NCBI GenBank assembly: GCA_016758965.1
Contig: JAEPRB010000245.1
Span: forward strand, 1-57,273
Length of the DNA: 57,273 bases
Source: Circinella minor
Lineage: Eukaryota > Mucoromycota > Mucoromycetes > Mucorales > Lichtheimiaceae
Direction of reading: 5' to 3'
The notes beneath the pieces were generated by a model. That model was not told the DNA's origin, did not search any database, and worked only from the letters and a program-made list of their open reading frames with translations. The translations under genes were made by a program, and so were the position numbers. Positions 11,007 to 22,477 of this stretch are shown here, piece by piece (positions within the stretch are counted from its first letter, which is position 1; each line of letters opens with the position of its first letter).

Positions 11007-14000
11007 TTATTACTGTTAGACACTCAAAGATCGATAAAATAATTAGGCACTGCAATAATATCATTCAAAATATTAATGGGAAAGAGGAAAAGGAGTGAAA
11101 AAAAGAAAGAACAAGTAAATATGATATGATTACGAAACGGGAACCAACAGTGAAGTACATATCACATTGTGCATAATTCTGCACGCATGCATGGCTTATT
11201 ACTAACAGCCTGATATTTGTATTGATCAGTGACCGTTTGTTTTTCTACATATAGACATAAACCTCTTTATCAAATCTTGAAAAATAATAACACCTTTTAA
11301 TCAAATATCAGGCCATATGCACAAGAACAGGCCTCGACTTTCTTTTATTATAAGGCAGACTCTTTGTATGTGGCAACTTTCACCACATACACATGAATTT
11401 TTATTTTGACCTTATCGTTTACTTTTAAAGATGTAAATATCTTACATAACAGCAAAAGTGTTATATTAGATAAGCAAGAAACATTTGATTATAAGCCATA
11501 ATCAAATTGGATAATAAATTTCTTTGTCAGGTTTATATTGGAGTCATCTGATACAGGCATGTTAGATTACGCCTCGCTTTTATTTAAAAAATATACTGCA
11601 CTCATTACGTAATGTAGTATATATTTAAAAGAAGCTTTCATTTTTATTATTTTATTTTTGACATGACTACATGGAAGAGATGCAGTTATTTTCTCCAAGA
11701 CCATAAATGTCTTCATCGTCCGACACTTTTGCATGTAGTCAACTCAAGGTATTTATCTTCAGATACTAAATAGTACGTAGCCATTTGTATTAAATACTAT
11801 AGTTTCTTAATTTAATCTTCGAATAATTAGGGATAGAATAAATTAATCCTAGTGGTGAATCTGAAACAAGTAATTGATGAGTGTATGATCCTTACCCACA
11901 ATCTAGAACAGTTTAGAGCTATATTTTTCTTTTGACAAACAATCGTACAAACTCGTCTATTAATAGTATCGCTTACTCGTATATTTTTATATGCAACCGA
12001 TTCTTGGTTTTGTAATATACACATGGACAATGAATTCATGGATAGCTTTTCCGTAGAAACTTATCAGACTCGGCATTTTGAGTTAGTTTTTTTGCTACCA
12101 GTAAGATATCCTAGTGCAAACCATTCATAAGTATTCCTTGTTTATATATAGATATACATCAAACATTAATGCGTAATTTACTTTTCTTTATCTTGATTGT
12201 TATTCACTCATCAAAATCATCTACTACCAATAATAATAAACTATACATAGAAAGGACACGTTACAGTCCATGTTTCTGACGCAAACAACTTATTATACTA
12301 TTATTACATTTATTTAAGGCTATTAACAAATAAATTAGATTATACCCACTATCGAATAACACCAAAAAGAATTTTTAAAGTATAAAATTTAGTTTTTCTA
12401 CAAAAAGAAAAAAAAATGGGACTATCGCCGAATTATACTTGTGTATTCTTATCCAGAGTCATTCCCTTGACAAGGTATGAATCTTTTAACTTGCCTCTTT
12501 CCGGGAAAATTTACTATGTAATAAATGGTTAAATCATTGGATATCATGTAAAAGGTGATACTAATAAACTAACATTTTTTATTATTATTTTTCACAAAAG
12601 GTTATTATTTACAAAAGTGTCCCTCATCTGATAAGGATACTATAAATATATTTGTGTTTTTTCTAGTCATCTTTTTTGGATTTTCCCGTATAAGTGATTA
12701 TATATATTTTAAAACACTTAAAGGGAGAAGTTAACATGTTGTGAACATTTTAGAGAATACAGTACATCACATGCTGTAACCTTTTTTTTTAACAATGATG
12801 TTTGTTAACAGGCTGTAGTATAATTTTAATTACTGAAACACAACCGAAGTTAATATGTTGCTTAACAGAAAGCTTAATGAGCTGGGGTATATACTTGGGT
12901 ATGTAATGAAACTATTCTTCTTTTTTAGAGATATCCTTAAAATAAAAGTAGGAGCTAAAAAAGATGAGTAAATCAATCTTGAAAACTTATGATGCTAGCC
13001 TTAAATACTTATAAGATAACCAAGTGTTATTTTAATAACGTAACCTTTTTTCCTTCTGGCTGTATTGATGCGGGTGGCAAAAAAAATTGTGATCTCTACG
13101 GGCTTCAAAAAAAGGTTCGAAACACTTTTTTACGCCTTTTTCTACCCCTTTTCTGACGCCATCCAAGAATTTACACTGTTCCAGGTACTAAGCCAGCTTA
13201 AACGTTATTATTTTCATTATTCTCTCATTTAATTTTCTTATTCACTTATACCTGCCGGTCAGAGGGTCAAATAATATCAATAAATCTTCTCTTAAATTCC
13301 ACCGAAAAAAGCTTGGCGATAAGACAATTGTCTTTTTTTATGAAACTACAATTTCCTTTTTGAGCTGTTTACTTAATAATACTTATTCATCGATTTGTTG
13401 AAAATAAATCAAAGCTGATTTGACATACATTAGACACAACAACAATAAAACATTATACTTGCACGATCAATCATTTAATCAAGCTATTGACTTGAAAAAA
13501 AAAATATAGAAACAAAGTCTAAGTAATAATAAAGAGAGAGAAGCATAGCAATGGCTTGATTAACATTACCTAGGAGAACAAAAAAAAAGCATTTAGATAG
13601 TATATCATTTCGAACATGCTATGATAATAAGTTTTTTTTTTTTGTTCCACTATGATCTAAAAATACTTTCTTTCTTTAGTAGGATTCAGTGATTACACAT
13701 TGGCATGGATAATAAACTTTAACCATACTTTTTCGTTTATATTAGCTGTAAGAATCTTCGAAATATACAATATTATACAATAGAAATCCAATTGTAAAAT
13801 GTACAAGAGCTATTTAAACCACTCGACATATTTTTAAGTGTATGGTGATAAACCCCGGTTAATAATTATAGTATGGAGTAAAAAAGAAGTACCGGGAATA
13901 AAATAAGAGAAAACGTGGACAAAACTATGGGGGAACAATAGGAAGAGTTAGTTTTACCAGAAGGCCAGAAAGTAATTAATATTGTCATAATATACTGTGA

Positions 14001-14866
14001 TAGCAAAATGACTATATGTCAGCCTCAAACAGTCTTTTTGTTATAGATACCCCATTTATTGTCTATATACAGCAATATTTATGGAGTCCTTGGCAAATGA
14101 AAAACTTTTATATTTGCAATACGTACTAACCAACTATTATAAATTTATCAAACCCCCCATTGTTCACCATCAAACAGCTTTATCCTCAGAATAAATGTGG
14201 CGCAGGTCATATAAAACTTTAAACTTTTTAAAGATGAACAATCGTGCCCGCGCTTGGGGGTGCGGATGGATGGAAAAAAAAGGAGAAGAGAAATTGAATT
14301 GCAGTCAAAAGATTAGTTAAAGGGGCAAACACTACAAAATGGAATGTTGACATGCATAACTGAGTTACACATCATCACCAAAAAAAAGTTTTTATGTCGT
14401 ACGAAACGTATGCATTCAGCTCAAAATAGTCTTAAAAGATATGCATGCGCCAACCAACCAACGCCATCACTTTTTTTTTGTTAACCCAGTTCACATCTCC
14501 CTCGTCAATTATTCTGAAAAAATAGAGTCATACAACAGGAAAAAAAGGGGGGATCCTGGGCACTAAAAAATTTCAGAAGTCGATCTCTTTTGTTTATATT
14601 TTGGTGCATGTGAAAAGAGAGAAATTGTCGATGTTTGTTATAAATTTTATTAATACTACTATTTTTCTTGATTCGCTATTCTTCACCCTATATCGCGCGC
14701 TTTTGCTCGGTGAAACCTTTCGCTCGGCAACACAAACTTATGCCGTTCTTGAAGTCCGAACTTGATTTTTTTTTTTTGTTGAAAAAAAAAAGAAAACCTT
14801 TACTATTCTAAACTTTGAGCTTTTCGCTTCTCTTCCCTGAATATTTTCTAATAAATTATAATTATT
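11007..14866. other. Gene-poor stretch upstream of the RhoGEF gene
   Basis: No gene is supported. A perfect 9-bp inverted repeat with a 9-nt loop lies at 11365-11391. Weak coding-like frames with reasonable splice sites occur at 11663-11748 (plus, donor at 11749), at 12023-12100 plus 12251-12385 (plus, phase-0 intron) and at 11827-12039 (minus). The segment 12400-14866 has nothing beyond homopolymer runs. A G-rich patch at about 14250-14275 and the last few hundred bases are presumably RhoGEF promoter. Confidence 0.45.
11365..11391. repeat. Perfect 9-bp inverted repeat, 9-nt loop
   Basis: TGTATGTGG at 11365-11373 is followed by a nine-base spacer and by CCACATACA at 11383-11391. The arms are exact reverse complements. 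It could be a hairpin or a spaced palindromic protein site. It lies in a gene-poor stretch, so no target gene is obvious. Confidence 0.6.
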
Positions 14867-16406
14867 ATGCCACCATTTGTACAGCCATCTTTTGAACTTA
14901 TTGAAGCCAAGTCATGGGCTACAGAGTGTGTTGACGAACTGATCTCAGAGATCGACGACATTACCTTTGAACCTGAATCACCTGCCGTCATAGCAACCAT
15001 GAATAAATTATTACAACAGCAACAACAACAAAACGCGTCTTCACAACGTCGTAAAAAACGACCCAATAATCCAATTCGTCGTTCTTTTTCATTATTAGAA
15101 ACAAATTTGTTTCACAATAAAAATAATCACTCTTCTTTTGCTTCACGTTGCCAGCAACAAATATATGATCCTAATTTTTCTTCTAAACAAGAAAATATTA
15201 ATAATAATAATAATAAAGCAGCTCGAACTTGGTCATCTGCATCTTTGTATTATAGAAATTTACAGAATCAACAAAGACAAAGACAACATCAACATCAACA
15301 AGGATCAGAAGATGAAATAACAAATTGTAGTAATAATTGGATTCATCCAACTTCATGTAACAGTAAAAAAGAGCGAGAAGGTCGAATTGTTTGGCAAAAA
15401 ACATTTGAAAAATACCTCTTGGATAATACCAACCAGGTCAATATAATGCCCGACAAGGTTCGTATCACTTTTTTTTTTATCATTTCTCACACTCAACATT
15501 AACTCACACACACACAAAACAAACAAAATTATTTTTAGCCATTATCATCTTCTTTATCGCGTTTTGTAATGAATGAAGTCCTCACTACTGAAGAAACATT
15601 CCTTGATCATCTTACTATAATAAAACGGGTAAATACTAATAAATTGTTAAGGCCTGGGAGAAGGCTACACTTATTTTTTCCCACCAAAATCATTTTTCTT
15701 AGACTTTCCCCTTCCTTTTTATTTTTACTCTTTATTTTTTTTTCTTTATTTTATTTTATTTTGCAATTGAAAAGATTCTAAGACAGGATTTACACAAAAA
15801 AACAATAGACATTTATGGATCCATTAATGGAAGCAGCATCGGCACAACCACGACCATTAGTTAGCCTCAAAGATATTCAAACTATTTTTGCTTACATTCC
15901 ACAGCTTATAATGCTATCAACATCATTCTTACGTCAGTTAAACGAAGCCATCGAAAAAGGAACTATTGGTAACGCTTTTTGTGAATATTTGGATCAATTC
16001 GATGTCTATATTTCATATGCAGCCAATTACTCCAAAGCTCAGCGATATGCTTCAAATCTCCGAAATAATATCGTTTGCCGTCATTATGTCCAAGAAAAGA
16101 GAATGAATCGTATGGTGCTAGCTGATTATATCATTGAACCTATTCAACGAATACCTCGTTATTGTCTACTTTTAAAAGGTAAAGTATAATTATAAATTTC
16201 CATGATGAAAAAAGGATTGTTGAGGAACAGCAAAAGTTTATATCATTCATACTGTATCACAAGAAAAATCTAATAATACTTTATATGCATCCAATTTATT
16301 AGATCTTAAAAGACACTCATCACCTTCTGATCCTGATTATGATTCACTCGACCGAGCTTTAAAATGTATGACCGCTTTAGCGCATGCTATGAACAGTATC
16401 CAATAA
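14867..16406 (+). CDS. RhoGEF with DH domain only (384 aa, 4 exons)
   Basis: Exons 14867-15457, 15539-15628, 15809-16178 and 16303-16406, all in phase, giving 384 residues. Residues 206 to about 380 form a Dbl-homology domain: the start carries VLTTEETFLDHL (CR1-like), and the conserved last helices carry the QRIPRYCLLLKDL signature at about 340-352. DH domains catalyse GDP release from Rho-family GTPases (Rho1, Cdc42, Rac), controlling actin and polarised growth. The N-terminal 200 residues are Gln/Asn-rich with no known domain. The protein stops right after the DH domain, so the pleckstrin-homology domain that usually follows is missing. The stop is followed by CATT-rich, non-coding DNA, and I found no further exon. 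Substrate specificity cannot be read from the sequence. Confidence 0.85.
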
Positions 16407-18889
16407 GTTTATTTTTTCATCATCACCTACATCATCATAATACGTATTAGCCATCTACTTTATTTTACTTTACATTGTTACACCTTTAATATTACACTCT
16501 ACAACAAAACTCTTATTCCCCTCATTCTCATTCTCATTATTAATTATTTTATTCATCATTCTCTTTTCTTTTGTTCATTTATTCATTCATTTAATCATTC
16601 GTTCATTATCATTACCATATTATTTCTCATATACATATATTACCATCGCGACATGTTTGATACAGGACGCATGAACTATTACATACATGGCTATCTACAT
16701 TTACTTGAGTATTACTATATACGTAGTATATAAACATTTCATCATTACATTCTTCTTTTGTTCATTCATCATCATTCATTATTATTATCATTATTAAAAA
16801 CGAGCGTAGGCTTTTTTAGCTTACTTATCCGACGCTTTTCCATTTAAAATATATCACATTCCATCATTGTTTTTTAATCATGTTATACATTGCCTTTTAT
16901 CGTTAAACAGCATCAGCCATAATTATTTCGGAGCCTACCTCCATTACAACAAGGAAAGAAGCCGAACAACATAATTTTGTTGGCGGGCTGTATAATTATA
17001 AAATATTATATCCATTCTTACACTCCGGTTGGTTGTTCTAAATTCTATCATGGTTCTTTCATATTGACGATAGGAGATTAGCGTCAATTTAGAAGTCGCA
17101 CAAAGACCCATAAGAATGGCTCGGGATATCCGACTAGTTTTTCTATTGTATAACGTTACTCCACTTGCGAAAAAGATTGGTATTGTTTAATCGAATATAA
17201 TGTCTGTGCCATTCACAATGGCTGATACATTTAGTATATACGTATAAGTGTAACTATTTATTATCAGCTTTTAAATATAATATATTTTTTATATTATTCT
17301 ATTACTGAATATATCGAGGATTTTGTAATGAAACTGCTAATCTACATCATCATTGCATAAAAATATACTCTTGTAGAATATCTAATAAATATGGTTTTGT
17401 AGATTGGTTTTAGTGATTTATTTCATAGAGTCTCTTATTTACTGACTCGCTGCTGGTCACTTATAGTATTAGCGTGTCGATAATCTTACAGATCAATCAC
17501 CTCCTATTTCTTTTTATTCTGTGCTCCCATCTTATATATATGTACACCCTTAATGGTATCGGAATGAATTACTTTCTACTATAAGTTATCTATTATACTT
17601 GGAGAATTATCATGTCAATCATCACCAGATCGTATGTTGATTTTTTGTTAGCCAAGTATTATGCATATGTTATATTTATTTACAGTAACAAATCACAATT
17701 GATCTGTGCGTGTTAATATAAATACTGTAAGCTTTCTTGGATTGCTTGTTTTTGTTAATAAAACCCCTTTTTTAACATAACGAAGCAGAAAAGCTCAACG
17801 GCATCTAGATATGTGCGTCAGGGATGTAAATAATAATAAACAACGTTAGTTCTTCTTTCTGTTCGATTTCCGCCTGCTACCCATTTTTTCATAATGAACT
17901 ATCGAGAATTATTACGAATCATTCCACCTCATCTTGGCAAGAGCCATGTCAGGTTCACCTACAAAAATAAAATCTTAGTTTCAATTTCCAAATATACTAT
18001 AGTATAATACTTTGTTTCTACGATCCCTTCTATGTATAATTTGAATTTAAGGCCGCAGGCACATTACTTCAATTGAACATGTGACTTGCGTAATAAAGAC
18101 TTGGAAGACCACCAACCTCCCATACAAAAAAAAAGATCTTCTTTCTCACCGGCGATCAAGTTGTGTTTAGTATATAAGTTTAGGTGCATGAATCTGCATT
18201 GATATTTTATTCTTGCACGATTGTTAATAATAATATTAATAACAGTTGCATGCATCAAATCTAATATAATGACTTTTGCATATATGTATATTCAATTTAC
18301 CCCCACGGCATTTTGAAAGGTGTTGACAGGTACGCTACGTACTTTCCAAAAAAAAAACCTAAAGAAATGATACATTTTGTTGTTAATCATTGTTGCTTGA
18401 AATGGGGGTTCAAGTTTATGCGTAGCTGTAGTTTCTTTTTTCCCCCTTACTCCTTATTAGCCTCAAAAAACAACAATGCATATAAAGCTTGGATGGATCT
18501 ACAAAGAACAATCTATCATAACCACCGAAACGACAAGCTATACAGGATTATGTATAAAGCTCGCTATTTCTTCCCAGTAATTGATCTTGTCGTCCTTTTG
18601 ATTGGGCAACTATAATAATATTATCTCTTTTTTCACCATCTAACTATGTATCGATCAGTTTATAAAGTTTACAAAAATGTACTCTTTTTTTTAGCTCCTC
18701 ACTAAATAAGAATCACGGGGTAATCTCAAATATTACTCGAGGGTAACAATTGATCATCAAATATGCCTATTGAGGGAATATCAATTAACCGCTGAGTGTT
18801 ATTGCCTTTACATTTTTTTTTCGCCACACGAAATTCCAAATGTACTGTACCTTGCAGTTGTTGTCGATAATAGGAAAATACCGGACGCC
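16407..18889. other. Intergenic, low-complexity, no supported gene
   Basis: The first 250 bases after the RhoGEF stop are rich in CATT/TTCAT-type imperfect repeats, probably 3' UTR. A short frame at 17894-18007 (37 codons, beginning MNYRELLRIIPPHLGKSH) has a sensible composition but no splice partner or known homologue. Another at 18313-18615 has no ATG-based support or motif. The right end contains the QRI7 promoter, with one CACGAAA at about 18827-18833. Confidence 0.5.
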
Positions 18890-20161
18890 ATGTTAAGTCG
18901 TTTTATAAGGAACAATAATATAACAACAATAAAATATCAATCCTTGTTCAAATTACACGCACAAAAGCAATTATACACAACTACTATTAATAAGAAGAAG
19001 ATTGTACTTGGTATTGAAACCTCATGCGACGATACTTCTGCAGCCATTGTCACATCGGATCGTCAAATCCTTTCCGAAGTTGTTAAAAGTCAACAAGAAA
19101 TGCATGAGCCCATGGGTGGTATCGTTCCAACACTTGCAAGTCTCGGTCATTCGCGTCACCTTCCTAATGTTATTTGCGAGACATTAGATCGTGCCAATGT
19201 GTCCATTGCTGATATTGATGCTATCGCAGTTACTCGTGGACCTGGTCTTCCACCCTGTCTTCCGGTTGGATTAAACGCTGCGAAAACTCTAGCTGCTGTT
19301 AATAAGAAACCTCTTATTGGTGTTCATCATATGGTAAAAAAGAATCATACATTTGTCTTCACATAGTTACCGTGGTAATCATAATAATAAAATACAATAG
19401 TACATGATTTGATATTTATATCTATATATCTATATGTATAGGAAGCACATGCATTAACAGCACGACTAACTACACCCACGTCATTTCCGTTCATGACACT
19501 TCTTATATCAGGTGGTCATACATTATTATTAACAGCCAATGGACTTGGTGATTATGATCAACTGGGTACAACATTGGATACTGCTGTAGGTGAGGCCATC
19601 GATAAGGTAGCACGCGCTCTTAAACTTGACTGGGAAGGTCAAAGTAGTCCAGGACCTGCACTAGAGCGGGTTGCTTCTCGAGGTGATCCGACTCGTTTCC
19701 AGCTCCCTATGCCCATGTTGCAACGTAAAAAATCTGTGATCGCCTTTAGTTTCTCTGGATTAAAAACATCAGTAGAGCGATTAATTCAAGATCAAGTCAA
19801 AATAGAACAGGATATTAATGACATAGCTGCTGCATTTCAATTGACATGTATTCGACATATTGAACAAAAACTACGATTGGCGCTACACCAAGAAATGATC
19901 ATGAATAAAAAACCATTAACGGCTTTAGTGGTCAGTGGAGGTGTCGCAAGTAATAAAATGTTTCGTAGTAAACTGGAGCAAGTTGCTGGATCCTATGATA
20001 TCCCTTTAGTCTGTCCTCCACCTCAACTGTGTACAGATAATGGCGTTATGATTGCGTGGGCTGGTCTAGAGCGTCTTGAAGCTGGGCTTTTGGATGAATA
20101 TACAATTACTACATTGCCAAAATGGCCAATCGAATCTCTTAAAGAAAAGAATCCTTTATAG
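18890..20161 (+). CDS. QRI7: Mitochondrial tRNA t6A synthase (Qri7/OSGEPL1), 387 aa, 2 exons
   Basis: Exons 18890-19333 and 19442-20161, phase 0. It makes the threonylcarbamoyl-adenosine at position 37 of ANN-decoding tRNAs in mitochondria. Residues 1 to about 35 are basic and hydroxylated without acids, as in a mitochondrial presequence. That is why the ATG at 18890 is preferred to the in-frame upstream extension, and it argues for Qri7 rather than cytosolic Kae1. Family motifs: GIETSCDDTS at 41-50, the metal-binding HxxxH at H147-H151, SGGHT, DTAVGEAIDKVAR, and near the end SGGVASN and DNGVMIAWAG. Length is normal. The single intron cuts between M148 and E149, inside the HxxxH metal site. 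The gene is convergent with TBCC, 178 bp apart. Confidence 0.95.
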
Positions 20162-20339
20162 AAATAAAAATTTTACATAGTAGAATATCCTCTTATTGAC
20201 ATACATATATATACAACATACAACAAAACATCTTCATTATACACCATTCACATTACATACTACCCCTCTTTTCTCTTTGCAAAAAAAAATCCCACAGCCT
20301 TTTCCTTCTGTAAATACAACTTTTTTATTATTGTTAAAA

Positions 20340-21632
20340 TCAATTGCATAAAAGCCGGCTCAGCTCTGATGGTGGATCATGAGTAATGGATCGATTAAAT
20401 TCATCTGCTTCTGGCTTATCCATCACGCGCCAATTAGGTGATGCTTGTTTTTTTAGCCAATTGAAATCTTCCATTTGATCATAATAATTAATATTCTATA
20501 GTATAGTACATAATATATTAACAAATATGGGTGAATACATCTATTTGCTTATCTATTCATCTATATAGTGATTACAATTCCCGTTTCTAATTATTATCCA
20601 GAGATTATGTTGGACTTACATTATCGGGTATATTTAATAGTAATGAATAAGGACCAACATAAATATCATTTGAATCTTCAATAATCGGTCGACTTGAAAC
20701 ATTCAATAAAACATGAACCGTTCGAGCATCATGCATACGAAATTGATGACATCCCACTGCAATGACTGATCGTGTGAAGCCATACATAAGAACTGACCCA
20801 CGAATTGTACTACAAACAACCACACACTGACTTAAGTTTTTAATATGTAATGCAGAGATTTGACCTGATTTTAAAATAATGGTACAACGCGTCAAGTTGG
20901 ATAATGATACATCAACTGGATTAACCGACGACAAGGTAGGTTCAATTAATTGATCCGATATATCTGAATAGGATATCACATTATCACTATCGTCATCATT
21001 GTCATCACGAGGTAGATTGCTAATATCAGTCGTAATGCTTTTTATGGTTGTTAAAATTGTTGTGGCATTGGTTGTTATTGTATCAGCCGATCGTTCTTGT
21101 TGAGTTTTTTTTTGTTTACGTGATTTAAAGGTAAATTTAGGTTTCGGTGTCAAATTAGCTCTCGCTGTGTCGAGTGCTCGGCTCAATTCTTTGATTTGCT
21201 ATAAATATATTATCATAACGTGCACTTTATATGTCAGTGAATTGTATGTTACTAAAAAAAGAGAATATATATTTATATAATATAAACTTACGCGCGCATA
21301 TTGTCGTTCGTCATAAGATGGTATAAATTCAGTTGCATGTGTTAATTGCTTTTCGAGATTATTAATGTTTTGTAAAATAGATTGAAAATGGTCTGCGAGT
21401 TTATGTTTAGGTAAGTGGGCTGATCGTTGTATTGTGTTTTCGATAGCTATTAGATATATAAAAAACGTATATTTAGTCGTTTATTAGACAACGCATACAC
21501 AATCTCGTCATGTAAATTGATATATATTTATATATATATCTGAAAGGAACTCTATATACCCAATCGTTCTGCTTTGAATTCATGCCAAAACTTGTCAGAT
21601 GCCTCAGTTGCCGAAGGTTCCGATGAAGCCAT
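20340..21632 (-). CDS. TBCC: Tubulin-folding cofactor C (TBCC), 320 aa, 4 exons
   Basis: Minus-strand exons 21560-21632, 21292-21446, 20620-21198 and 20340-20495, frame continuous. Residues 1 to about 105 match the N-terminal helical region (start MASSEPSATEASDKFW). Residues about 165-310 form the beta-helical C-CAP/cofactor-C domain. The QFRMH motif around R230 is the conserved arginine finger of TBCC and RP2, which triggers GTP hydrolysis on beta-tubulin and so releases folded alpha/beta-tubulin dimers in the cytosol. The last exon carries the usual C-terminal region with DQMEDFNWLKKQASPNWR. A Thr/Ser/Asp-rich linker lies at about 105-160. The start was chosen at 21632 because the product then begins with a typical short N-terminus; an in-frame ATG at 21734 would add a hydrophobic leader. 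Confidence 0.92.
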
Positions 21633-22477
21633 TTCAAAATGGAGAGGGGTTATATCAATATAAAACAGAAAGAGAGAGACTGAGTAAGAGATCACCAATG
21701 ACAAATTGGTTGGATCATAGCTCCGCAAATGCAAACTGTTTTAGAGTCATTTTTTATGGATAAACCAGACAAATTAGTTTATTACTTCTAAAAAAAGGTT
21801 TTGGATAGTTTTGCAACAATGAGAAAAGAAGGATGGATGATTACGATGGTGGAAGAAAACCAAAATTATGGGGCAGTAGTTGATTTAAGATAGCAATTTT
21901 TTCCTTTTGTAAGGTATCATTGATCATCCGACAGTTTAATGACAGGGAGTAAACAAAAGCAAATAATTTATAACTAACATGATTTAGATCTCCAAAACGT
22001 TTATAAATAATGATAAACAAGAAAAGACATTATTAATAATAAAGTGGCAAAGTGATTAAGTAGTAAAAGTAGCGAATGGCAGCGGACCAAACCAAGATAA
22101 AGGTTTAGGGAAAAGAGGAAGAAAAGGTGTGTGAAAAAATGAGCAGAGAAGAAATGAGGTCATCGGTTCCTGTAATTTTGTTATGCTGTTTATCTTTCTT
22201 AATTACAATGTGGGTTCTGCAACAAAACGTAACCAAGACTAAAGGTGACGAATCTAAATGTTATCGTTATAAGATTAAATAATACGTCATGTGGCCTTAA
22301 CAACAAAGTTTAATGCGTGTGTATATTACTATTATTTTGCGCAGTTCATAAAATGCAGATAAACGGCGTAAAATTTGCTATTTATTTTTATTTTTCGTTT
22401 CAACTCTTTCTTTTTTCCTCTCTTGTTTCATTTATTTCCCCCTTCCACAATACATAGATACTTCTTCCCAAATTACA
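21633..22477. promoter_or_regulatory. Divergent TBCC / fungalysin promoter region with GATA sites
   Basis: The 845 bp between two divergent genes contains no open frame worth calling. On the fungalysin side there are three AGATAA cores: 22095-22100 (plus), 22190-22195 (minus strand, read as TTATCT) and 22357-22362 (plus). This is the binding motif of AreA/Nit2-type GATA factors that activate extracellular protease genes under nitrogen limitation in other fungi. Regulation of this gene by such a factor is inference. Confidence 0.35.

Noticed and set aside
16500..16800. CATT-rich imperfect repeats considered as a CRISPR-like or satellite array
   Set aside because: Units are 4-9 bases, irregular and without spacers. 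This is simple-sequence 3' UTR in a eukaryote.
18313..18615. 100-codon frame upstream of QRI7
   Set aside because: No ATG at the start, no motif, no splice partner, and it overlaps AT-rich promoter DNA.
18770..18889. N-terminal extension of QRI7
   Set aside because: It adds 40 residues with a hydrophobic stretch and acidic residues that do not fit a mitochondrial presequence, while the internal ATG at 18890 gives a typical one.
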